This document shows, piece after piece, positions 24,912-32,166 of a stretch of DNA of 64,000 nucleotides. The notes below the pieces were generated by a model, which saw nothing but the letters and a program-made list of their open reading frames with translations, ran no database searches and had not been told where the DNA came from. The stretch covers positions 1 through 64,000 of the forward strand of contig NZ_LKBD01000010.1 in assembly GCF_001399975.1 (NCBI RefSeq). The letters run 5' to 3'. This stretch comes from Pseudoalteromonas sp. P1-9. GTDB lineage: Bacteria > Pseudomonadota > Gammaproteobacteria > Enterobacterales > Alteromonadaceae. The first letter of the stretch is position 1, and the number at the start of each line of letters is the position of its first letter. Both the position numbers and the translations under genes were made by a program.

Positions 24912-26186
24912 ATGTTTAAACGTACACTTATTGCGTTAGCAACACTCAGTAGTTTTTCGGCAATGGCGCAACAGCTTGTATTAAATGCCGATGCGGCACT
25001 CGATATCAACACTGGCAAATTATTTAAACCAGCCACACTAGTGATTGAAGATAATAAAATTGTGAGCGTTGGCAAAAGCAACCGCAAAGGTTACGCACCT
25101 GATGCCAAAATAATGGACTTAAAAGGCTATACACTATTGCCAGGGCTTTTTGATATGCATGTGCATTTAACAAGTGACGCCCAAGTACATGGTTACAAAC
25201 GCCTGCAACGCACTACGCAACGTTCTGCAATTACCGGAGTGCGTAATGCAAAACGTACATTAGAGGCAGGTTTTACATCAGTACGTAACCTAGGCGCTCC
25301 AGGTTACGCCGATATCGCGCTAAAAGATGCAATTAGAGATGGCGATGTACCTGGCCCTCGAATTTTTGCGGCTGGGCCAAGCCTAGGCGTTACTGGCGGA
25401 CACTGTGACAATAATTTATTAACCCATGAACATGCAGTGACGAGTCAAGGTGTTGCCGATGGCCCTTGGGCAGTGCGAGCAAAAGTGCGTGAAAACATCA
25501 AATACGGCGCCGATGTTATTAAATTTTGCGCTACCGGTGGCGTGCTATCAAAAGGCACTAAAGTAGGTGCACAGCAGTATTCACAAGAAGAAATGACTGC
25601 GATTGTCGATGAAGCTCATTTACGCGGCCTAACGGTTGCTGCACACGCCCATGGTACCGATGGCATTAAATCGGCAATTAAAGCAGGTGTTAATTCGGTT
25701 GAGCATGTCAGCTTTGTAGATGACGAGGCAATCCAGTTAGCGCTTGAAAAAGGCACTTACTTCTCAATGGATATCTACAACACCGAATATATTCTTAGCG
25801 AGGGCAAAAAAGCCGGCATTCTAGAAGAAAGTTTAAATAAAGAACGTAAAGTAGGATCGCGCCAGCGTGCAAGTTTCACTAAAGCGGTAAAAGCTGGAGT
25901 GAATATGGTGTTTGCATCTGACGCAGGTGTATATCCTCACGGTGACAACGGTCACCAATTTAGCCGCATGGTGAAGTTTGGCATGACTGAGCTACAAGCG
26001 CTGCGAGCGGCAACTATTAATGCCGCAACGCTACTTAAACAGCAAGATTCTCTTGGCTCGTTAGATACAGGTAAATTTGCCGATGTAATCGCGGTTAAAG
26101 GTAATCCACTTGAGAATATCAGTACAATGGAGCAAGTTGATCTCGTTATAAAAGACGGTAAAGTTGAAGTTAATTTAATTAAATAA
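24912..26186 (+). CDS. Secreted metal-dependent amidohydrolase (Xaa-Pro dipeptidase/imidazolonepropionase-like)
   Basis: The product is 424 residues from the ATG at 24912, which has a Shine-Dalgarno-like AGGA about 11 bases upstream. It begins with a cleavable signal peptide (MFKRTLIALATLSSFSAMA). An earlier in-frame ATG at 24789 would add 41 residues that hide this signal and is rejected. The amidohydrolase-family metal site is complete: HVH (83 and 85), the carbamylated-Lys position Lys204 (DVIKFCATGG), His245, His265 and Asp337 (FASDAGVYPHG). Many marine relatives hydrolyse dipeptides with Pro or other small amides in the periplasm. The exact substrate is not determined. It is terminated by a strong hairpin shared with the convergent regulator gene. 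Confidence 0.87.
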   Translation: MFKRTLIALATLSSFSAMAQQLVLNADAALDINTGKLFKPATLVIEDNKIVSVGKSNRKGYAPDAKIMDLKGYTLLPGLFDMHVHLTSDAQVHGYKRLQRTTQRSAITGVRNAKRTLEAGFTSVRNLGAPGYADIALKDAIRDGDVPGPRIFAAGPSLGVTGGHCDNNLLTHEHAVTSQGVADGPWAVRAKVRENIKYGADVIKFCATGGVLSKGTKVGAQQYSQEEMTAIVDEAHLRGLTVAAHAHGTDGIKSAIKAGVNSVEHVSFVDDEAIQLALEKGTYFSMDIYNTEYILSEGKKAGILEESLNKERKVGSRQRASFTKAVKAGVNMVFASDAGVYPHGDNGHQFSRMVKFGMTELQALRAATINAATLLKQQDSLGSLDTGKFADVIAVKGNPLENISTMEQVDLVIKDGKVEVNLIK

Positions 26187-26211
26187 AAAAGGGGCTCTTG
26201 CCCCCTTTTTT
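26185..26211. terminator. Bidirectional terminator between amidohydrolase and GlxA-type regulator
   Basis: AAAAAAGGGG, a 6-base loop and CCCCTTTTTT make a strong hairpin with T-runs on both strands. It overlaps the amidohydrolase stop on the left and the TAA of the convergent regulator gene on the right. Confidence 0.88.
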
Positions 26212-27202
26212 ACAACTCAAAAAATTCTTTATTTCTGCGGTATTCGCCCATACCAACGCCTTTATGTTTAATAAATAATTTACGAAACGCGGCGTCATCT
26301 TGATAGCCTAAACTCAATGCAATTTGCTGCGCTGTTTTACTGGTTGTTTTTAATAAACCACACGCGCGTTCAATGCGTGCAATTTGTACATACTGCATGG
26401 GCGCAACGCCTAACAGCTTTTTGAATCGACGAGTTAATGTACGCTCACTAATATTAAGCTTATACGCCATGGTTGATACATCGATACTGCTATCCAAGTG
26501 ATCGCTGATCCACTGCTCTAGCTTTCGCATTTCCGCATCTTGGTGCTCAGGTAAATCATTTAACGCAAAAAATGCGCTTTGTTTTACCTGCTCAGTATCT
26601 ATCAATAGATAACGAGCAACTGTATCGGCAATATCTTTACCTAAATAATGACGCACCAAGTACCAAGTTAATAGCAAAAAGCTCGATGTTGCACCGCAAG
26701 TTAAAAACTTACCATCAAGTCGCAACATTTCACTGGTATCGAGTTTGCACCCTTTTATATGACGTTGAAAAAAACTATCTAGCCACCAGCTTGCGGTAAT
26801 TTTTTTATCAGCCAATAGCCCTGTGTGCGCCAGCAGCGGTACAGCAGTGCATCCCGACATTACCAATTCAGCATTTTCTGCAAGCTTAACAATATGCGGA
26901 TGAAACGGCTTTAGGCTTTTGCATAGCTGCCAGAGATCCTGATCGCTGCGGTATTGGCTGCCAGGCCAAATCACCACATCAAATTCACTGGTTTCTTCAA
27001 GCCATACATCCGCTTTAAACACCAATCCTTGGCTCGATTCTACGTATTTTTTATCGACACCGATTAACTGCCAACTAAAGGCATCTGCATTTGCGCCAGT
27101 GCGTTTTTTGTAAACACCATTCGCCACATTGAGTACATCAATTACACCTGTAACTGCGGTTGCCATCACACCTTGATTAACCAATATACCAATTTTGTGC
27201 AT
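26210..27202 (-). CDS. GlxA-type transcriptional regulator (DJ-1/PfpI plus AraC helix-turn-helix)
   Basis: This 330-residue cytoplasmic regulator has an N-terminal DJ-1/PfpI-like domain (about 1-190, MHKIGILVNQGVMATAVTGVIDVLNVAN and the nucleophile-elbow-like MSGCTAVPLLAHTG). A C-terminal AraC-type double helix-turn-helix (about 225-325) ends with the signature AQQIALSLGYQDDAAFRKLFIKHKGVGMGEYRR. Members sense small metabolites such as arginine, choline or glycine betaine derivatives. The ligand here is unknown. It is divergent from the MAPEG gene (about 100 bases apart) and may control it. That is an inference. Confidence 0.88.
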   Translation of the reverse strand: MHKIGILVNQGVMATAVTGVIDVLNVANGVYKKRTGANADAFSWQLIGVDKKYVESSQGLVFKADVWLEETSEFDVVIWPGSQYRSDQDLWQLCKSLKPFHPHIVKLAENAELVMSGCTAVPLLAHTGLLADKKITASWWLDSFFQRHIKGCKLDTSEMLRLDGKFLTCGATSSFLLLTWYLVRHYLGKDIADTVARYLLIDTEQVKQSAFFALNDLPEHQDAEMRKLEQWISDHLDSSIDVSTMAYKLNISERTLTRRFKKLLGVAPMQYVQIARIERACGLLKTTSKTAQQIALSLGYQDDAAFRKLFIKHKGVGMGEYRRNKEFFEL

Positions 27203-27301
27203 GTCTTTAATTAACCTTTTTTAGTCAGTTAAGACACGTTATAGCAAGCTTTTTAGCAATACACTAGGTCTTATCGTGTTTACTTAAGGAGAAAAAGACA
27301 C

Positions 27302-27715
27302 ATGATTTGGATATACGGCCCTATTTTGGCACTGCTAGTATTGACCTTTTATTTACTGATCCGCGCAGCGACAAAGCGCATTGTTGCAGTACGTAAAAAA
27401 CAACTCAATTATAAAACAGTACAAAATCTCGATTATCGCGAAATGCCGCAAGATATTCTGTTAGCAGGGCGCAGTTATGATAATCAGTTTCAACAGCCAA
27501 TTTTATTTATTATTCTATTAGGCTTTTTATCGTTTCATTCCATTGAAACGCTCATTTGGATGATTGCTGCTTGGAGTTATGTTGCGCTAAGGTTTTGGCA
27601 TGCCTTTGAGCATATCTCTGCACGCAATTTAAAAAGGCGTACATATGCGTTTGGCTTAAGTGCACTATTACTTATGGCAATGTGGCTGACGTTTTTATTA
27701 ACTCAGTTGCTCTAA
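27302..27715 (+). CDS. MAPEG-family membrane protein
   Basis: This 137-residue protein with four membrane helices belongs to the MAPEG superfamily (glutathione-transferase-like membrane proteins). The typical sequence RSYDNQFQQPILFIILLGFL aligns with the glutathione-binding motif ANxxE(N/Q)xxP of the family, and AWSYVALRFWHAFEH with its second signature. A strong ribosome binding site (AAGGAG) precedes the start. It sits beside the divergent GlxA-type regulator. The enzymatic activity of bacterial MAPEG proteins of this length is poorly known, so only the family is assigned. Confidence 0.8.
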   Translation: MIWIYGPILALLVLTFYLLIRAATKRIVAVRKKQLNYKTVQNLDYREMPQDILLAGRSYDNQFQQPILFIILLGFLSFHSIETLIWMIAAWSYVALRFWHAFEHISARNLKRRTYAFGLSALLLMAMWLTFLLTQLL

Positions 27716-27724
27716 ACTAAAACG

Positions 27725-27756
27725 TTAAGCACTTAATTGGCCATTAAGTGCTTTAA
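27725..27756. terminator. Hairpin between convergent MAPEG and XRE genes
   Basis: AAGCACTTAAT (27727-27737) pairs with ATTAAGTGCTT (27743-27753) across a 5-base loop, followed by only a short T-tract. It is probably a terminator for the plus-strand gene, weaker than the other hairpins in the window. Confidence 0.6.
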
Positions 27757-27795
27757 CATGATCGGCTTACTTTATTAACCCGAGCTTTATTAACC

Positions 27796-28539
27796 CTAGT
27801 TCAGTTTAAATAATCGCCTTTCTAATACAAAACCCATAATGCCTGATGCAAATAACAGTACGCCAAGCACTTGTAACCATGAATTAACTGGGCGGCGAAT
27901 CTTTTTACTCATTAGGTTATCAAGCTTATAAATACGTCTGCCTCCTGCGACTGTCTCGGTATAGCTTGGGCCTTTATATTCTGGTGTCATTTGCACTAAT
28001 GTAACGCGACGCTTTGCCATTTCTAAACTTAAGGATTTATTTTTTTTCTGCCTTTGTAATGCCGACAACTCCTCACCTGTATTAAAATAATACCTTTCCC
28101 AACGCGAAAATATATCCGCTGGTTCATCGTCTTTCACTACGCCAATCGATTCATAGTGGTACACATACTCATTAAAAATAAGCTTGCTGTAACCTATAAA
28201 AAATAAGGTCGCGGCCAGCACGATGCTTATGCTAGCAGCCAATAAAAAGTTGCGCCTTTGCGTAAATTGGTTTTGTGATTTTTGTGCAATAAACTGCTCT
28301 ACATCGGGTATTTGCTTTAGCCGTGACATGTCTTTTTGCACTAATTCGTCTGTTACAAAGTCACTCAGTGACACTTGAAACGCTGCGAGTATTTTCCGCA
28401 AAATGTCATTCGATGGTAGCGATTTATCATTTTCTAACTTTGATAAATACGATTGTTCAATACCGGCTTCAGCTGCTAATTCAGGTTGGCTTAACCCTTT
28501 TTCTTGTCTTAATTGTTTTAACTTTTCACCTAATGTCAT
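27796..28539 (-). CDS. Membrane-anchored XRE-family regulator
   Basis: The product is 247 residues. An N-terminal helix-turn-helix of the XRE/Cro type (about 5-60: LGEKLKQLRQEKGLSQPELAAEAGIEQSYLSKLEN) is followed by a linker. A membrane helix (about 96-117), a region of about 105 residues and a second membrane helix (about 222-242) follow. The segment between the helices (FNEYVYHYESIGVV... RRIYKLDNLM) would face the periplasm, and both termini would be cytoplasmic. This suggests direct signal sensing across the membrane with DNA binding, as in ToxR-type one-component systems but with an XRE head. Its targets are unknown. It is monocistronic. Confidence 0.85.
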   Translation of the reverse strand: MTLGEKLKQLRQEKGLSQPELAAEAGIEQSYLSKLENDKSLPSNDILRKILAAFQVSLSDFVTDELVQKDMSRLKQIPDVEQFIAQKSQNQFTQRRNFLLAASISIVLAATLFFIGYSKLIFNEYVYHYESIGVVKDDEPADIFSRWERYYFNTGEELSALQRQKKNKSLSLEMAKRRVTLVQMTPEYKGPSYTETVAGGRRIYKLDNLMSKKIRRPVNSWLQVLGVLLFASGIMGFVLERRLFKLN

Positions 28540-28726
28540 TTTATATTCCTTAATTCGCTAATTGTCCGTCGCTGGCCAGCAAACACGCTTATTCTTGGCT
28601 AGTCATTGGAAAATAAACAGCTGAATATTTTAGAATATTGAAGAATTTCATATTTTTACTTTGATTTATACCACTTACCATAAGGTTTTCTATACTAAAT
28701 AAAAAAGCGTTAGGCGAAGACAAATA

Positions 28727-29686
28727 ATGAAACCAATCCACCTGATACTAGTTATTTTTACAAGCTTGCTATTAAGCTCATGCTCTCAGCCTCATAATCC
28801 AAAAATCAAACTGGCAATCAATCCATGGCCAGGGTACGAGTTTTTATATTTAGCGAATGAAAAAGGGCTATTTAAACAAGCAGGATTAGATATAGAAATA
28901 ATTGAAGCACCGTCACTGGCTGAAGTAAAACGCTTTTTCAGACAAGGCAAAGCAAATGCCATGACCAGCACCATGATCGAAGCAGTATCGCTAGCTGCGC
29001 AGCATAAAAAATCAATATCCATTGTATTAGTGACCGACTATTCAAACGGCGGTGATATGATATTAGCAAAGTCGGACATTAGTGAATTTAGCCAAATTAA
29101 AAGTAAACGTGTAGGTGTTGAGCTTGGTTCGCTAGGTTCATTCTTTTTGCATCAAGCTCTGGCGAAGCACGACTTGGCACTTAATGACATTGAAATGCTA
29201 AACATCGAGCAGCTTGATGCGCCCGACGCATTTGATAAAGATATCATTGATGCTTACGTAACATACCCGCCCTATTCCAACTTATTATTAAATGAGTTTG
29301 AATTACAAAAGGTATTTGATTCGAGTGAAATACCTAAAACAATTTTAGATGTGGTAACGGTTTCAAGCGATCTAGTTGAACAAAACCCAGAGTGGATAAC
29401 ACGCTTTCATAGAGCATGGCAAGCGGCGCTTGATTACGCAAAGCAACACCCCATCGAAGCAAACAATATTATGGCTAAACGTGAAGGCATCAGTGCGGAT
29501 GAATTTGCCGCAGCTTTTCAAGATTTAAAAGTCTTATCCGCAAATGATCAACGAGAGATACTCTCGCCAAAAGGCTTATCGCAAAACATGCAGCAAGTGT
29601 GTACTGTGCTAAATGAAACAAATAGTATAAATTTTGAGTGCAAAGCGCTCTCGCAGTTTTTATCTATAGGGAAAATAAGTGACTGA
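28727..29686 (+). CDS. NMT1/THI5-like solute-binding lipoprotein paired with a hybrid kinase
   Basis: The product is 319 residues. A lipoprotein signal peptide with lipobox SSC (lipidated Cys19) is followed by a periplasmic binding fold of the NMT1/SsuA type (IKLAINPWPGYEFLYLANEKGLFKQAGLDIEIIEAPS). Relatives bind sulfonates, taurine, nitrate or thiamine precursors for ABC importers. No ABC permease or ATPase gene is adjacent. Instead the stop overlaps by eight bases the start of a hybrid sensor kinase, which suggests that the protein delivers a ligand signal to that kinase and not a nutrient to a transporter. The ligand is unknown. Confidence 0.85.
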   Translation: MKPIHLILVIFTSLLLSSCSQPHNPKIKLAINPWPGYEFLYLANEKGLFKQAGLDIEIIEAPSLAEVKRFFRQGKANAMTSTMIEAVSLAAQHKKSISIVLVTDYSNGGDMILAKSDISEFSQIKSKRVGVELGSLGSFFLHQALAKHDLALNDIEMLNIEQLDAPDAFDKDIIDAYVTYPPYSNLLLNEFELQKVFDSSEIPKTILDVVTVSSDLVEQNPEWITRFHRAWQAALDYAKQHPIEANNIMAKREGISADEFAAAFQDLKVLSANDQREILSPKGLSQNMQQVCTVLNETNSINFECKALSQFLSIGKISD

Positions 29687-31559
29687 AGGCTTAACGCTCG
29701 GAAAGCGAATAACTTTACTGCTCAGTATTATCTATATCACCGTGTTAGCGGGGTTAGTATTGTTTAATAAACACAATGCAACCCAGCTTTCTAAAGCAAT
29801 GATGAAGCATGAAGCCGAGTTAATTATTGAAAGCATTGTTGTTGCCACAGCCAACCGTATTAGCATCGCAAACTTTAAACGAGTTACAAGTGCAATAGGT
29901 GCAAACGACGCGGTAGATCATGTTCTTATTGCTAAAGCAGATTCAGGGGTTATTTTAGCAAGCAACCAAGCAGAATTAATTGGCGAATCATTTACCTCTT
30001 CTCATTTTCGCTTTAGCCAATTACTCGATAACCTAAACTTTAACCAAGCGCCCGACTACTTTTATTTTGATAACCAACTAATTTATTTAGCCAGCTTTGA
30101 AGCGGTATCAGAAGACCGCCGTTCACTTGAAGATCTCATTTTTATTTTGGTGATAAACACTAAACAATTAGGCAACTATATTGCACTGTCTAACCAATAT
30201 ATTTTCTTCGCTGCCCTATTTGGCTTTTCAATCACCATGGCAATGAGTATTTATGTGATTCGCTCCCAAGCAATTGTGCCGCTATATCAACTATTAAACT
30301 CTATTCGCGCTGGTATTAAATCTCGTAAACCCAAAAAAGTATCTGTTCAACGCAGCGATGAAATTGGCGAACTGGTCAATGCATATAACGATTTACTCGA
30401 TAATTTATTATCCAAGCAGGCCGAATTAAAGAAAGAAACCGAAAAAAGCCAATTGGCCGCGCAAGCTAAGTCAGATTTCCTCGCGGTCATGAGTCACGAA
30501 ATTCGCACGCCGTTAAATGGCGTACTTGGCACAGCAACACTGCTTGCCAAAACATCAATGACCGAACAACAACAGCAACAACTTGATGTAATTACCAGCT
30601 CGGGGCAGCAATTGCTCGCGACCATTAATGATATTTTAGATATCTCGAAAATCGAGGCAGGCAAACTTGTATTGCACCCCGTGGCGTGTGAAATCAACCA
30701 AATGCTAAAGAACGTTGTCGATATGTTTAATGCATCGGCGATGGAAAAAGACGTTAGTATTATCGCAAATTACACTAATCAAACATCTTATGTGGCACTT
30801 GATGATGTGCGCGTAAAACAGGTATTAATCAACTTAATTAGTAATGCGATTAAATTTACCGAGCAAGGCACTGTGTCGGTGTCGGTAGAATTAACCGCAA
30901 CTGGGCAAGGCAAATATTTACTCACCATCACGATTGTTGATACCGGCATAGGTTTAAGCGAAGCGCAAATTGACTCCTTATTCACTAAGTTTGTTCAAGC
31001 AGATGCCAGTACAACCCGTAAATACGGCGGCACTGGCCTAGGTTTAGCCATTTGTAATGCCCTAGTAAAACAAATGAATGGCGCAATTGAAGTTGCCAGT
31101 AAACTTGGCCAAGGATCACGTTTCGTTGTGACTCTACCGTGTGATGAGGCTGAAAAACCAAAGCTAAATCTAGACGCCGCACACACTATTGAAAAAGTAG
31201 TCAATGCAGCTATTTTACTGGTAGACGATGTGCCACTAAACCAACATATCGCAAAAGCGATGCTTGCTGAGCACACTGTGACAACAGCAAATAATGGTCT
31301 TGAAGCCGTAGCGAAGGCGAAAGAACATCAGTTTGATATTATTTTAATGGACTGCCTAATGCCTGAATTAGATGGCTTTGATGCCACTAAGCAAATACGC
31401 GAATTTGATATTAATACCCCCATTATTGCGTTAACAGCCAGCAACCAGAGTGAAACCAAAGATAAATGTTTAGCCGCTGGTATGAATGACTTTTTATCTA
31501 AACCTTTGGTTGAGAAAGACTTACTCAATATGATCAATCAATGGGCCAATCGCCCATAA
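29679..31559 (+). CDS. Hybrid sensor histidine kinase with receiver domain
   Basis: The product is 626 residues. A first membrane helix (about 10-29), a short periplasmic domain of about 140 residues, a second helix (about 173-193) and HAMP (about 195-248) are followed by HisKA with His273 (VMSHEIRTPLNGVLG). Next come HATPase boxes (NLISNAIKF, DTGIGL, GGTGLGLAI) and a C-terminal receiver (about 512-626) with Asp558 (ILMDCLMPELDG) and Lys608. It lacks a C-terminal HPt domain, so a separate phosphotransfer protein is required. The start overlaps the solute-binding lipoprotein gene by eight bases. The pair looks like one signalling unit in which the lipoprotein presents the ligand. The output regulator is not in the window. 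Confidence 0.92.
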   Translation: MTEGLTLGKRITLLLSIIYITVLAGLVLFNKHNATQLSKAMMKHEAELIIESIVVATANRISIANFKRVTSAIGANDAVDHVLIAKADSGVILASNQAELIGESFTSSHFRFSQLLDNLNFNQAPDYFYFDNQLIYLASFEAVSEDRRSLEDLIFILVINTKQLGNYIALSNQYIFFAALFGFSITMAMSIYVIRSQAIVPLYQLLNSIRAGIKSRKPKKVSVQRSDEIGELVNAYNDLLDNLLSKQAELKKETEKSQLAAQAKSDFLAVMSHEIRTPLNGVLGTATLLAKTSMTEQQQQQLDVITSSGQQLLATINDILDISKIEAGKLVLHPVACEINQMLKNVVDMFNASAMEKDVSIIANYTNQTSYVALDDVRVKQVLINLISNAIKFTEQGTVSVSVELTATGQGKYLLTITIVDTGIGLSEAQIDSLFTKFVQADASTTRKYGGTGLGLAICNALVKQMNGAIEVASKLGQGSRFVVTLPCDEAEKPKLNLDAAHTIEKVVNAAILLVDDVPLNQHIAKAMLAEHTVTTANNGLEAVAKAKEHQFDIILMDCLMPELDGFDATKQIREFDINTPIIALTASNQSETKDKCLAAGMNDFLSKPLVEKDLLNMINQWANRP

Positions 31560-31666
31560 GCCAGGTTTAATAAATCCAGTTATCACCGAATATCGCCTTT
31601 AAACACTATTAAGCTCATCGTTTTTAATTTTTGCTTAGTCTAGCCTTAACGAATTTAGGAGGCATT

Positions 31667-31930
31667 ATGCTTAAAACATATAAATTAGTGTTAGCTGGAC
31701 AGCAAATACGCTTAACAAAAAATGATCAGCAGGATGCAAAGCTTTATATCAATGGACAAAAGCAAACCTTAATTAAGCAGTCATTTAAAAATCGCACTAA
31801 CTACTTAGCTAAACTTGAAAAAATGGGTGATTTTATTATCAGCCAGGTAACAACTCGATTAGGCCAAGAAATTCGCTTTTATTTAAAGTCGGCAGGCCAA
31901 AATCAGTTGCTATTTAAAGCCAACGCGTAA
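31667..31930 (+). CDS. Small protein of 87 residues, function unknown
   Basis: The product is 87 residues from the ATG at 31667, set by an excellent Shine-Dalgarno (TTAGGAGG) six bases upstream. The longer frame starting 36 bases earlier lacks one. It is a basic, beta-rich, soluble sequence (LKTYKLVLAGQQIRLTKNDQQDAKLYINGQ) with no signal, membrane helix or recognised family. It is followed after 21 bases by another small gene encoding a two-helix membrane protein, so the pair is probably an operon. Confidence 0.65.
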   Translation: MLKTYKLVLAGQQIRLTKNDQQDAKLYINGQKQTLIKQSFKNRTNYLAKLEKMGDFIISQVTTRLGQEIRFYLKSAGQNQLLFKANA

Positions 31931-31951
31931 GAAAAAACTTAAGGAATCGAT

Positions 31952-32125
31952 ATGTTTTCAACTGTTACTCACTACCTAATTTTAGCGGCACTGCTTATCA
32001 CCGCTATTTTCTTTTATACCGTTTCGTTTCAAAGCGGTACTTTTTTGGTAATTATATTAGGTGTGTTGTTTGAGCTAGCGTTTTGGATAAAACTTGTAAA
32101 AGGTAAGAAAAAAGCAAAAACCTAG
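31952..32125 (+). CDS. Small membrane protein, 57 residues
   Basis: This 57-codon gene starts with ATG at 31952, preceded by AAGGAATCG as a plausible ribosome binding site. The product has two predicted membrane helices (about 7-24 and 30-48) and a basic tail KLVKGKKKAKT, which predicts both ends on the cytoplasmic side. No family is recognised. The upstream 87-residue gene is 21 bases away in the same direction. The stop codon lies inside a hairpin that ends the transcript. Confidence 0.65.
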   Translation: MFSTVTHYLILAALLITAIFFYTVSFQSGTFLVIILGVLFELAFWIKLVKGKKKAKT

Positions 32126-32142
32126 GGCAGTTAGGTTTTTGC
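32114..32142. terminator. Bidirectional hairpin terminator overlapping the 57-residue gene stop
   Basis: GCAAAAACCTA pairs with TAGGTTTTTGC across a 7-base loop, with T-runs on both strands. It includes the stop TAG of the small membrane protein gene and lies 24 bases from the 3' end of the convergent DUF5916-type gene. Confidence 0.78.
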
Positions 32143-32166
32143 TTTGGTGTTAGCTAAAGGTACAAG

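Noticed and set aside
24789..26186. 465-residue reading of the amidohydrolase from the first ATG
   Set aside because: It places 41 unrelated residues before a perfect signal peptide, and the ATG at 24912 has an AGGA element upstream.
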